In this document: positions 1 through 8,072 of the stretch, piece by piece
Layout of the letters: every line of letters begins with the position of its first letter
How positions within the stretch are numbered: the stretch's first letter is position 1
NCBI GenBank assembly: GCA_944383905.1
Contig: CALWRI010000010.1
Span: 1-64,000 of the forward strand
Direction of reading: 5' to 3'
Origin: an uncultured Christensenellaceae bacterium
Lineage (GTDB): Bacteria; Bacillota; Clostridia; Christensenellales; UBA3700
DNA length: 64,000 nucleotides
Notes under the pieces: generated by a model
Databases searched by the model: none
The model's input: only the letters and a program-made list of their open reading frames with translations
Told to the model about the DNA's origin: nothing
Made by a program: the position numbers and the translations under genes

Positions 1-2721
1 AAACGCACTGTCTCCTATACTTTTAACTCCTTTCGGTATCGCGATCTCTTCAAGTGCTATGCAATAGTTAAAAGCATAACTTCCAATATTTTCCAAGCCG
101 TCAGGCATAACGATATCCGTAAGCGACGTACATCCTGCGAACACGCCGAAATCTCCTAAAATCGAAAGTCTGCTACCTTTGCCAAATGTTATACTTTTAA
201 GAGAACTGCAACCTCTGAAAGCTTTAGAACCTATGCTTGTAACTTTATCCGGAATAACAATATTTGTCAAAGAATCGCATTCTGAAAAGGCTGAATCGCC
301 TATGCATATCACTTCGTCAGGAATTTTTACAGAATTAAATGAACTTCCTCCTTCAAACAAGTAGTCCCCGATGGTCGTAATACTTTCAGGTATTTCCACA
401 TTTGTTACAAGTTCCCCGTTGAGATATAATTTCTTAGAATAATAAAGAGGATTTGAAAATGAAGAATCGAAAGATATATTACACCACTCTTCGATGCCTG
501 CAATATTTACTGTTTCAATTGAGACACATCCGCCAAACGCATCAGTACCTATGCTAGTTACTTCGTCCGCAAATGATACGACTTTGATTTTCGGAGAACA
601 CGCCTTGTCTTTTACACCAAATAAATAAGCCGGCACTCTGTCAATTTTTTCACCGAACGCAACGTCTATTCCGTCCGTATTTATACCCGCATTGTAGAAT
701 ACGTTGCTTACGTCGGTTAAATCTGAAACATTGACAGCGTTATAGATTATCTCCGTAATTAAAGCACAACCGTTGAAAGCTGAATCACCTATGCTTGCCA
801 CGCTGTTTCCTATAGTTACGCTCGTAATCTTGGGAGAATATACTGAATTTTTAACATAGAATAAATATCCGGGTATTTTGTTAACGTTTTCTCCGAATAT
901 CACGGTTATTCCATCCGTATTTGCACCAGCATTGTAGAATACTCTGCTGTAGCTTGTTAAATCCTCAGCATTTACCGCATTGTATTTTATCTCTGCAAGA
1001 GAAGTACATCCGCTGAAGGCGAGGTTGCCTATACTCGTCACACTGTCAGGAATAGTAACACTTGTCAATGAGCTACAATCCGAAAACGCAGACTTTCCTA
1101 TGCTCTCCACACCGTCAGAGATTGTAACGCTTGCCAATGTGCCGCATCCCGAAAACGCGGACTTGCCTATGCTCTCCACGTTGTTTCCTATAGTTACGCT
1201 CGTAATCTTGGGAGAATATACTGAATCTTTAACATAGAATAAATATCCGGGTATTTTGTTAACGTTTTCTCCGAATATCACGGTTATTCCATCCGTATTT
1301 GCACCAGCATTGTAGAATACTCTGCTGTAGCTTGTTAAATCCTCAGCATTTACCGCATTGTATTTTATCTCTGCAAGAGAAGTACATCCGCTGAAGGCGA
1401 GGTTGCCTATACTCGTCACACTGTCAGGAATAGTAACACTTGTCAATGAGCTACAATCCGAAAACGCAGACTTTCCTATGCTCTCCACACCGTCAGAGAT
1501 TGTAACGCTTGTCACTGAACTACAATCCGAAAATGCTGACTCGTCTATGCTTGTTACTTTATAGCTTTTGTCTTTATAATTGACGATCGAAAAAAGCTCT
1601 ATACTTCCATTTACACTATGCGCCTGACGAACTACCGACACGCTCCCGTCTTTCAAAGCATATCTTATGCCGTCTTCTGCAACGTAATATATTTTGCCGT
1701 CGTTTGCTACATCGTTGTTGTTGCAATCCCATATAACAGGGCAATAATCTTTGTTCCAACCCTCCACCCAATCGTAAGGCTTGTCCTTGATCTCGCAATA
1801 TATCGCAAGCACTTTGCAATCTTTGAACGCATTATTGCCTATACTCAAAACTCCTTCAGGGATAGTTATGCTATTAAGCGAGCCGCATTTCCCGAACGCA
1901 TAAGAATCTATGCTTTCCACACCGTCCGGTATGTTTATACATGTCAGTAAATTACAATTGTAAAACGCATTTTCCTTTACGTTGATAATATTAGTTATCG
2001 TAACGCTTTGTAACCGTGCAGGAACATAATTATTATTATTCACATAAGATTGCGCACCGAATATATAGCCGAAAGAAGTCTCATCTGTTTCTTCTTTACT
2101 TGCTCCGATAAACGGCAACATGATGCTCTCAAGAGAAACACATCCTTCAAACGCCCCTATACCGATCGACGTAATCGTATCAGGTACATAAACGTGCTTT
2201 AGTCCGGTAGAATTCGCAAATGCCGAAGAAGCAATCTGCTCCACCGCCGTTCCGTTAATCGATTGCGGAATAATCAGAACAGTTTCTTTTTTACCCTCCT
2301 CTGTAATTCCGATGATTGAATTGTCTGCTACAATAAACAGATTTTCGTATCCATCTTGTAAAACCATTACGATACACGTTTCCGTCTTGCCGTTTGAAGA
2401 CGATACGGTAATCGTAGCAACTCCTGAAGATTTAGCAGTAACTAATCCGTACGACACCGTTGCAACAGAAGAGTCAGAACTTTCCCACTTTAGGCTTTTA
2501 TTCGTTGCATTTTTAGGAAACACGTTAGCTTCGATAGTTGCGTTTGCGCCTGTTTCCATCACTAATTCTGTTTGACTCAGTTCGACTGACTCAACTTCTA
2601 TAACTGCCGGAAGATCATCACCGAAAGCGCCTTTTTCGTCACAAGCCGTTACCGACACAATTATAGTTAAAAGTAAACATAAAACTATAATCTTAATCAA
2701 AAATCCCTTCCTGTTGTTCAT
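1..2721 (-). CDS. BspA-like leucine-rich-repeat surface lipoprotein, 3' end beyond window
   Basis: An open frame of about 907 codons runs leftward off the window edge. It starts with a lipoprotein signal (MNNRKG, a hydrophobic stretch, then VTAC), followed by a bacterial Ig-like (Big2) domain around residues 40-110. After that come many LRR_5 (BspA/Treponema type) repeats with cores like SIGxxAFxxCxSLxxVTIP. Such proteins are anchored on the outer face of the membrane and often mediate adhesion; the role here is inferred. The ATG at 2721 has AGGAG 9 nt upstream; an ATG at 2727 is too close to that site. The gene is more AT-rich than its neighbours and contains a recent in-frame 378-bp tandem duplication, both consistent with an accessory gene. 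Confidence 0.85.
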   Translation of the reverse strand, partial: MNNRKGFLIKIIVLCLLLTIIVSVTACDEKGAFGDDLPAVIEVESVELSQTELVMETGANATIEANVFPKNATNKSLKWESSDSSVATVSYGLVTAKSSGVATITVSSSNGKTETCIVMVLQDGYENLFIVADNSIIGITEEGKKETVLIIPQSINGTAVEQIASSAFANSTGLKHVYVPDTITSIGIGAFEGCVSLESIMLPFIGASKEETDETSFGYIFGAQSYVNNNNYVPARLQSVTITNIINVKENAFYNCNLLTCINIPDGVESIDSYAFGKCGSLNSITIPEGVLSIGNNAFKDCKVLAIYCEIKDKPYDWVEGWNKDYCPVIWDCNNNDVANDGKIYYVAEDGIRYALKDGSVSVVRQAHSVNGSIELFSIVNYKDKSYKVTSIDESAFSDCSSVTSVTISDGVESIGKSAFSDCSSLTSVTIPDSVTSIGNLAFSGCTSLAEIKYNAVNAEDLTSYSRVFYNAGANTDGITVIFGENVNKIPGYLFYVKDSVYSPKITSVTIGNNVESIGKSAFSGCGTLASVTISDGVESIGKSAFSDCSSLTSVTIPDSVTSIGNLAFSGCTSLAEIKYNAVNAEDLTSYSRVFYNAGANTDGITVIFGENVNKIPGYLFYVKNSVYSPKITSVTIGNSVASIGDSAFNGCALITEIIYNAVNVSDLTDVSNVFYNAGINTDGIDVAFGEKIDRVPAYLFGVKDKACSPKIKVVSFADEVTSIGTDAFGGCVSIETVNIAGIEEWCNISFDSSFSNPLYYSKKLYLNGELVTNVEIPESITTIGDYLFEGGSSFNSVKIPDEVICIGDSAFSECDSLTNIVIPDKVTSIGSKAFRGCSSLKSITFGKGSRLSILGDFGVFAGCTSLTDIVMPDGLENIGSYAFNYCIALEEIAIPKGVKSIGDSAF
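804..1511. repeat. In-frame 378-bp tandem duplication inside the LRR gene
   Basis: Positions 804-1133 reappear at 1182-1511 with an exact offset of 378 bp (126 codons). I see one mismatch (t/c near 848/1226). Outside these 330 bp the two copies diverge to normal LRR-repeat similarity. The near identity implies a recent duplication or gene conversion that adds LRR units without breaking the frame. Confidence 0.9.
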
Positions 2722-2786
2722 TGTCATTCTCTCCTATAAGTTATTGAAAATTGCCAATGTTGATAATATATACCTATTCATTATTA

Positions 2787-2815
2787 AGTATAGTTAAATC
2801 TAACTTTGATGTCAA
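2787..2815 (-). promoter_or_regulatory. Sigma-A promoter of the LRR lipoprotein
   Basis: On the minus strand TTGACA (2810-2815) is followed after exactly 17 nt by TATACT (2787-2792), about 60 nt before the start codon. The -10 box overlaps a TATAGTTA half-site of the adjacent operator family. Confidence 0.85.
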
Positions 2816-2840
2816 TTTATTTTAACTATATGTATAGTTA
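2789..2840. promoter_or_regulatory. Two palindromic operator-like sites between LRR gene and XRE regulator
   Basis: TAACTATA-TG-TATAGTTA at 2823-2840 is a perfect 8+2+8 palindrome just upstream of the LRR promoter -35. A second site uses the same half-site, TATAGTTA at 2789-2796, followed by AATC and TAACT (2801-2805), and covers the LRR -10 box. The shared half-site and the divergent XRE gene suggest that the XRE protein represses the LRR gene and possibly itself. This is inference from position and symmetry. Confidence 0.6.
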
Positions 2841-2876
2841 GATAATGTAGTAAACTCGATATCAGGAGATACTGCG

Positions 2877-3197
2877 ATGGACATAATTGCCAAATTAAAC
2901 AGATTGCGTTTAGAAAGAAATATGAGCGTTTACAGGCTCGCCGAACTTTCGGGATTGAACCAGTCTACGCTTGCCAACACATTTTCAAGAGGAATCATCC
3001 CTTCTATTCAGAATCTGGAAGTTATCTGCCAGACTTTAGGACTGACTCTCGCGCAATTCTTTACCGAAGACGAATTGGTTCTGCGAGTAACCCCGAAAGA
3101 AGCTCTCTTCTTTTCGGAATATAAAAAATTACCTTTACCTATCAAATCGTCCGTTGAAAATATCGTGCATTCGATAGCAAACACAACAAGAGAATAA
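2877..3197 (+). CDS. XRE-family helix-turn-helix regulator
   Basis: A protein of 106 residues. The N-terminal 65 residues form an HTH_3/XRE DNA-binding domain (LNRLRLERNMSVYRLAELSG, then NQSTLANTF as recognition helix). The short C-terminal tail has no recognised effector domain. CAGGAG lies 8 nt before the ATG. It is divergent from the LRR lipoprotein across a 150-bp spacer containing palindromic sites, so local control of that gene is the likely role. It is followed by a strong terminator and appears monocistronic. Confidence 0.85.
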   Translation: MDIIAKLNRLRLERNMSVYRLAELSGLNQSTLANTFSRGIIPSIQNLEVICQTLGLTLAQFFTEDELVLRVTPKEALFFSEYKKLPLPIKSSVENIVHSIANTTRE

Positions 3198-3260
3198 CTT
3201 GTTGCACGACTGTCTATGAAACTATTCGACTTTGTGTAAATACGCTCCACCAAGACGGCA

Positions 3261-3290
3261 AAACGGCACCTTAATCGGGTGCCGTTTTTG
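3261..3290 (+). terminator. Rho-independent terminator after XRE gene
   Basis: A 10-bp stem AAACGGCACC (3261-3270) pairs with GGTGCCGTTT (3278-3287) around a 7-nt loop and ends in a T run. The flanks CAAGACG (3251-3257) and CGTCTTG (3293-3299) can extend the structure. Confidence 0.85.
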
Positions 3291-3436
3291 TTCGTCTTGG
3301 GGAGATAAGTGGTCGTCGACCCAGTTGTGCCAAGCACAACGGATGCGGCGCGGCAGTACCGATATTGTCAGTCGGAATTGCCGATCTTCCCGTCGTTCCG
3401 TCTGATTCTCGAACAATAAAATTTTTTGGTTTCCTA
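3291..3436. other. Intergenic stretch with small hairpins, function unknown
   Basis: Between the XRE terminator and the TetR promoter no gene is visible. A perfect 7-bp hairpin (GTTGTGC 3324-3330, GCACAAC 3334-3340) and a second stem (GGCA 3352-3355 with TGCC 3379-3382, CCGA 3359-3362 with TCGG 3372-3375) occur. They may be chance or part of a structured RNA. Confidence 0.3.
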
Positions 3437-3488
3437 TTGATTACTCCGTCTTTGTGTGTTAAAATGAACATAAAGCAAAAATGTTCAT
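3437..3488 (+). promoter_or_regulatory. Promoter and inverted-repeat operator of the tetR gene
   Basis: TTGATT (3437-3442) and TAAAAT (3460-3465) are 17 nt apart. Directly over the predicted transcription start lies ATGAACAT (3464-3471), 9 nt, ATGTTCAT (3481-3488), a perfect 8-bp inverted repeat. This is the expected place for TetR autorepression. Confidence 0.7.
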
Positions 3489-3504
3489 AAAAAAGGAGCA
3501 GAGC

Positions 3505-4035
3505 GTGCCGAAAATACTTGACGTTTCAAAAGAAAAGATACTGCTCGTCGCGGGCGGAATTTTGAAAAAGGACGGATACCGAAAACTATCCGTCAGAGAA
3601 GTTGCGCGCGTCTGCGGTATGGCAACCGGCACGTTTTACCGTTATTTCCCGTCAAAGGATTATCTTGTCGCGGAGATAATCGCGCGGGACTGGGCGGCAA
3701 CTTATGGAAAGATGCGCGAGGTCGCGAAAACGGCAAAGACATTCGAAGAAGGCTTTATGACGTTTTTCAGGCTGACAGACGCGTTCTCTGCCCGCTTCGA
3801 AAAGGTTTTCAAGGAATACTCCGTCACGGTCGGCTCACACGAAACGCTGTCGTCGAGGCACTGTATGTTGAGAGAACAGATAGCCGATTGCACGAAAGCA
3901 CTTGCTTTGAACGCCGGGCAACCTCATCTGGCAGCCGTCGCGGAAATGATCGCGGAATGTCTGCTCTCGGTCATAAACCAACCCGATCTGAACGAAAAAT
4001 CGCTTGACGATTTTATAAAAATAATGATCTATTAA
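3505..4035 (+). CDS. TetR-family transcriptional regulator
   Basis: About 176 residues. The N-terminal TetR HTH is clear (ILLVAGGILKKDGYRKLSV, REVARVCGMATGTFYRYFPS), followed by a divergent all-helical ligand domain. I chose GTG at 3505 because AAGGAG lies 6 nt upstream. The ATG at 3481 has no ribosome site and falls inside the inverted repeat at 3464-3488. The gene ends 13 nt before the split-barrel flavoprotein gene, so the two are almost certainly co-transcribed and autoregulated. The ligand is unknown. Confidence 0.85.
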   Translation: MPKILDVSKEKILLVAGGILKKDGYRKLSVREVARVCGMATGTFYRYFPSKDYLVAEIIARDWAATYGKMREVAKTAKTFEEGFMTFFRLTDAFSARFEKVFKEYSVTVGSHETLSSRHCMLREQIADCTKALALNAGQPHLAAVAEMIAECLLSVINQPDLNEKSLDDFIKIMIY

Positions 4036-4048
4036 CGGAGGCAGCAAT

Positions 4049-4978
4049 ATGAGCAGTTTCAAAGATTTGCGTATAGTCGACAACTTTTACCAGACGTCGG
4101 CGTTTTTCCCGATGCCGACTGTGATGATAGGCACGCTGACGGACGACGGCAAAACCACGCTCGGGCCATATTCTCTCGTCCAGCCGTATTACATCGCGGG
4201 AAAGGACTATTACGCGATGTTACTTCTCTGCCGCAATTCATCGAATACGGCGCAGAACATACTCAAGCGCAAAAAGTGCACGATAAACTTCATCCCCGAC
4301 AACCGCAGGTATTTCAAAGAAGCGGTACGCATGGGATTCCCGGGAGACACGCCCGAAGAAAAGATGAAAGACTGCATATTCACTCTCGAAGACGGTCTGC
4401 GCAAACAGGAAGACCCGTCGGGCGAATATCCGCAGGTCGTGAGCGAATGTTTTCAGGCTTTCGAATGCACATGGATTGACACTCTCGACAACGCGCAGGA
4501 CGACAAACCGGGCGAACTCAACGGCTATCCCGAACCTTATCACGACTTCAACGGCATAACCTCAAAATTCGGCGCGCATTTTATCCTGAAGATAGACAAG
4601 ATATTGATGAAAGAAAAATATTACAACGCGATAGTAGACGGCGTCAGGGCAAAGGACTTCCCGCCCGTACCCGTCGACTACGGCTACCGCGACTCCAAAA
4701 ACTTCTGGTACACAAAGCACCGCCGCCCGACGCCCGAACTTCTCCCGATAAGAGAGACGAGTCTGGAATCGGTGCAGTATGCGGCAAAGCGCATAGACCC
4801 GACCGTGAAATTTACCGACGAAGCGTGCGCAAAACTCGTAAAGGTCCCAAGGATATTCCTGCCTATGGTTCTCAAAGGCTGCGTCGCGTGGGCAAAGGAA
4901 AACAACGTCACGCTGATCACCGCAGAGCATATGGACATCATCAACGATAAGCGCGCAAAGGAGAAAAAGAAAAAGTAA
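4049..4978 (+). CDS. Flavin-reductase-like split-barrel protein with C-terminal PCP_red-like domain
   Basis: A protein of 309 residues. Residues ~10-210 resemble flavin reductase-like FMN-binding split barrels (FFPMPTVMIGTLTDDGKTTLGPYS, later NTAQNILKRKKCTINFIPDN). The last ~50 residues (FTDEACAKLVKVPRIFLPMV through ITAEHMDIIND) resemble the small PCP_red helical domain first seen in light-independent protochlorophyllide reductase. An FMN-dependent oxidoreductase or flavin-binding role is inferred; the substrate is unknown. GGAGG precedes the ATG. The TetR gene upstream suggests induction by a small molecule. Confidence 0.65.
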   Translation: MSSFKDLRIVDNFYQTSAFFPMPTVMIGTLTDDGKTTLGPYSLVQPYYIAGKDYYAMLLLCRNSSNTAQNILKRKKCTINFIPDNRRYFKEAVRMGFPGDTPEEKMKDCIFTLEDGLRKQEDPSGEYPQVVSECFQAFECTWIDTLDNAQDDKPGELNGYPEPYHDFNGITSKFGAHFILKIDKILMKEKYYNAIVDGVRAKDFPPVPVDYGYRDSKNFWYTKHRRPTPELLPIRETSLESVQYAAKRIDPTVKFTDEACAKLVKVPRIFLPMVLKGCVAWAKENNVTLITAEHMDIINDKRAKEKKKK

Positions 4979-5006
4979 CCTCTGCGACTTATCGACAAAC
5001 ACTCCA

Positions 5007-5045
5007 CAAAAAACAGCCTGCCGTAAAAGGCAGGCTGTTTTTTAT
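5007..5045. terminator. Bidirectional terminator between flavoprotein and GH18 genes
   Basis: A 12-bp perfect stem AAACAGCCTGCC (5011-5022) pairs with GGCAGGCTGTTT (5029-5040). It has an A run on the left and a T run on the right, so it serves the two convergent genes. Confidence 0.9.
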
Positions 5046-5068
5046 CGAGCGGTCGCACGGTCGCACCG

Positions 5069-6466
5069 TTACTGTATAGTATACGTTCCTTTTACCGCCG
5101 CGTTGATCTGATTGAGAAGAGACAGCTCGGGGTCAACGGAATCGCAGCCGAAATGCCATATCATCACGCCGCCCGCACCGCAATCAATCGCGTAACGGGT
5201 CTTGTCGTAAACCATCTGTCTGCCATTGTAATAATTGGACAATGCCGGGTGCTTTACTCCGTCAAGATCGGTATATTCCTGAACGACAGCGTTTTCGAAA
5301 GGAGAAAGTTGCGCCGCAACGTCATAATAATTTCCCCAGAACGTATCTTCGTTGACAGGTCTCGAATAGAACGGTATGCCGAGATTTACCTTGGACAAAT
5401 CAATGCCTTTTTTCTCGAAATTCTTGAGAATTGAGTAGCACGAATTGTAAAAAGTCGAATGATTGCCCCTCTCGTCAAACATATCGTAAGACATGACCTC
5501 TATCGAATCGAGCGGTTCGAGATCCTTGACCGAATAGCCGAAAGTCCTGATGCACCAATCCGAAATGGCGGCGGTCAGGATGCGGTCTTTTCCGAGAGCG
5601 GCGTCCAGCTTCTTTATGTAGTCGGCAAACACGTTGAAATCCTTTATCTTTTCGGGATACTCGTAATCGAAAGAGACCCCGTCAAAACCGAAATCGTCGA
5701 GAAGTTTCAGGATATTGGCTGTGAGTTTGTCGGCGTACTTGTCCATCGCGCTGTTGTGCCTTTCGGTCGTAGTCATTCCGTCCCCGAAATCGCGGTTTGC
5801 AAGCAGCGTAACGACGATCGAAGCAGACGGATTGATTTCTTTCAGATTCTCCACGGCGCCTTTGAGCACTTGCTCGCCGTCGTAAGTCTCGCCGTTTATA
5901 TCGTAATCGACGAAAACTATTTCGCCTTTCGCATCGAAATAGGTGCAGCCGAACACGTTGAACTGCGTCACGCAACCTGCGATCTCCTTCTGCTTCTGCG
6001 TGATCGTAAAGGCAGTGTCCGCATATATATAACTCATCACGCGAAAATCTTCGGCTTCCTTTATGATCAGATAGGCTTCAAGATCGGCAAACTGCCACTT
6101 CCCGTCCGACGTAAGGACTTTTATCGTCAGTTTTGACGTCTCCGTCGGAGCGAACGTGCAATAGCGGTAACCGTCTACATAGTCGTTGCCGTAAACCGGA
6201 GTCTCGTTTCCGTCGGCATATATCTCAAACGAAGTGACGTTGCTGCCTTTTTCTTTGAGAACGACGGTATTGATCAATACCTTTTTGCCGAAATCGAATA
6301 CGGCGCTGTCTCCCGCCCCGCCTTCGTCGGAAACGAAAGACCCGCCTTCTGCCAGGTTTTTATAGTTGGAAGAAATAGCGTCGGGAGTCTTGTCCGAACA
6401 AGCGCCGAAAAACACGGCGGTAAACGCGAGCACGACCATAATAAGAAAGGTTAAAACTTTTTTCAT
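5069..6466 (-). CDS. GH18 chitinase-like lipoprotein with discoidin-like N-terminal domain
   Basis: About 465 residues. A lipoprotein signal ends in FFGAC. Residues ~30-140 look like an F5/8 type C (discoidin) carbohydrate-binding fold. The remainder is a GH18 TIM barrel with the strand-4 motif FDGVSFDYEYP. The family motif is DxxDxDxE; here the catalytic Glu and the preceding Asp are present but the second Asp is Ser. Products could be chitin, N-glycan core or peptidoglycan fragments. ATG 6466 is 7 nt after GAGG; the ATG at 6472 is too close. It is monocistronic with its own promoter. Confidence 0.8.
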   Translation of the reverse strand: MKKVLTFLIMVVLAFTAVFFGACSDKTPDAISSNYKNLAEGGSFVSDEGGAGDSAVFDFGKKVLINTVVLKEKGSNVTSFEIYADGNETPVYGNDYVDGYRYCTFAPTETSKLTIKVLTSDGKWQFADLEAYLIIKEAEDFRVMSYIYADTAFTITQKQKEIAGCVTQFNVFGCTYFDAKGEIVFVDYDINGETYDGEQVLKGAVENLKEINPSASIVVTLLANRDFGDGMTTTERHNSAMDKYADKLTANILKLLDDFGFDGVSFDYEYPEKIKDFNVFADYIKKLDAALGKDRILTAAISDWCIRTFGYSVKDLEPLDSIEVMSYDMFDERGNHSTFYNSCYSILKNFEKKGIDLSKVNLGIPFYSRPVNEDTFWGNYYDVAAQLSPFENAVVQEYTDLDGVKHPALSNYYNGRQMVYDKTRYAIDCGAGGVMIWHFGCDSVDPELSLLNQINAAVKGTYTIQ

Positions 6467-6483
6467 ACGCATACCTCACGGAT

Positions 6484-6512
6484 ATTATATCAACAATATC
6501 GGTTTTTGACAA
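6484..6512 (-). promoter_or_regulatory. Sigma-A promoter of GH18 gene
   Basis: TTGTCA (6507-6512) and TATAAT (6484-6489) are separated by 17 nt on the minus strand. The predicted leader is only about 11 nt and just holds the GAGG site. Confidence 0.85.
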
Positions 6513-6634
6513 CTGCGCAACAAACCTTTGACCGCAATCTTAAAAAGATTAAAATTCCGTGCCCGTGTCTGCAAAACCGGTTTATCCGCAAATAATACCC
6601 CACCGTCGCGATTTTGATTTTTTCTTGCGGACAC

Positions 6635-6720
6635 AAAAAACGGAGCGCATGACCACGCTCCCGACAACAACCGCAAACCGACGGCATATTCAAAAGAGAG
6701 GCGAACAAGCGCCTCTCTTT
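6635..6720 (-). terminator. Double terminator after the kinase-XRE operon
   Basis: The first hairpin is AAAGAGAGGCG (6693-6703) with CGCCTCTCTTT (6710-6720). The second is GGAGCG (6642-6647) with CGCTCC (6656-6661), followed in minus-strand sense by a T run (A run at 6635-6640). The second has the better U tract. Confidence 0.75.
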
Positions 6721-6758
6721 GACCTATTTCCAGAAATTTACACACAAAAGACTACGGT

Positions 6759-6974
6759 TTACTTTTCTTCGTTCTTTTCGTCGTATCCGAGCATATAATC
6801 GGTGCTCTTTCCGAACAGCTGAGAAAGATCCACCAATGCCTGATAGCTGGGCTCCTTGAGACCTCTTTCCCAGTTGCTTATAGATACTTGAGATACGCGC
6901 ATATAATTTGCAACGTATTGCTGGTTGTAACCGTGCTGAATTCTTTGTTCCTTCAATCTTTCTGCAAATTTCAT
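6759..6974 (-). CDS. Small XRE-family regulator
   Basis: 71 residues, almost entirely one HTH_3 domain (MKFAERLKEQRIQHGYNQQY, RVSQVSISNWERGLKEPSY) with a short acidic tail. ATG 6974 has GGAGG close upstream; longer in-frame extensions would overlap the kinase gene without a better site. It begins 35 nt after the kinase-like gene and probably forms a two-gene operon with it. The target is unknown. Confidence 0.85.
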   Translation of the reverse strand: MKFAERLKEQRIQHGYNQQYVANYMRVSQVSISNWERGLKEPSYQALVDLSQLFGKSTDYMLGYDEKNEEK

Positions 6975-7009
6975 ATTGCCTCCTTTGCCGCATATACGGC
7001 ACAAATATT

Positions 7010-7705
7010 TTATTCGTTCAATCTTTGAGACGAGATCATCTCCCAATCGAACGCATTGTCCTCAAAGCTCAAAAGCACTGCCTCTATCTGCTCTTTGTCC
7101 ACAGGCAGTCCGCGCTCCTCTTCGTACATCTCGAAAAAACCGTCCATGTCGTTGATTATGTCGAGTGCGCCGATATGGAAACAATCAAGCACTTTCTTGA
7201 CGAAAGGATACGCGTTGTAATATCCTCCGACGGCATTGCACATCGCATATGCCACGATCCAGGCGATATCCTGAAAGGGCAACCCCTCCCTTACCGCCGG
7301 AAAACTGACGCAGCAACACCGGTCGTCCACGATGATAAAATCGTCAAAATCCGCTTTTCCCAAAATCAAACCTTCGTTGAGAGTATAGAACATCTGAAGG
7401 AATATGCAAAGCCTGCTGGCAAGATTTTCAAGCGCCTTCTCGTCGTCGCCCATCATCGCCATCCTGTACGAATCCGCGAGCGACTGCCCTTCGATATACT
7501 GCGAGATAATATAATTGTCGCGATTTTCGACAACTTCGGGCGCATATCCCGTTTTTGAAATAACTCCCATTATCCGCGCTTCGGTCTGCGGACGCTTGTT
7601 GTCATCATAGATCTTGATCACGCATTTACGACCCTTGTAATGGATCACGGATATGCTTTTGTTCCCGCTGTGCAAACGCTTTATGGTACTATAACTGTGC
7701 GACAT
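7010..7705 (-). CDS. Small protein-kinase-fold phosphotransferase
   Basis: A protein of 231 residues. The N-lobe has a kinase-like lysine strand (RKCVIKIYDD), and a hinge-like segment YIISQYIEGQSLAD follows. The C-lobe has a possible metal-binding strand (DDFIIVDDRCCCVSF) and no canonical HRD/DFG motifs. It most resembles Bud32/RIO or aminoglycoside-phosphotransferase-like kinases. The substrate is unknown and activity is not assured. Co-transcription with the XRE gene suggests it may modulate that regulator, which is speculative. Confidence 0.6.
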   Translation of the reverse strand: MSHSYSTIKRLHSGNKSISVIHYKGRKCVIKIYDDNKRPQTEARIMGVISKTGYAPEVVENRDNYIISQYIEGQSLADSYRMAMMGDDEKALENLASRLCIFLQMFYTLNEGLILGKADFDDFIIVDDRCCCVSFPAVREGLPFQDIAWIVAYAMCNAVGGYYNAYPFVKKVLDCFHIGALDIINDMDGFFEMYEEERGLPVDKEQIEAVLLSFEDNAFDWEMISSQRLNE

Positions 7706-8072
7706 CTTTTACCCTATGAATATTATCCGCCATTTCTCCTTGTTTGTCAAAGAAATTCGAGCTTTTTGCTCTTTGACGAACGCTTTTTTTGTCGCTTAAC
7801 GGTTTCACTGCGCGAGTCCGATCCTTTTGACGATTTCCCGTTTGTAACGTACAACAGATATTTACCGATAATCGCTTGTAAAATATACGGTTTTTATATC
7901 TATAAATTATAATATCAAACTTTTGGAAATTTGTCAAGAATTTTTGCATGATAGCCATAAAAATACTATCAATTTTACATTAAAAGTAATATCCGCGGCC
8001 ACCGCAAAATTGTCCTTTATTTTTATACATGACAGTCCTGCGATGAACCGCGCCTGTTTTTTACCCTTGGTT
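7706..8072 (-). promoter_or_regulatory. Intergenic region with two tandem promoters toward the kinase gene
   Basis: P1 is TTGACA (7745-7750), 17 nt, GATAAT (7722-7727), giving a leader of about 10 nt. P2 is TTGACA (7932-7937), 17 nt, TATTAT (7909-7914), giving a leader of about 200 nt with no open reading frame I can support. In 7960-8072 I see no gene and no convincing terminator for the upstream ATPase gene. Confidence 0.75.

Noticed and set aside
5459..6136. 225-aa open frame opposite the GH18 gene
   Set aside because: It is the antisense shadow of a gene with clear signal peptide and domains, with no ribosome site or family resemblance.
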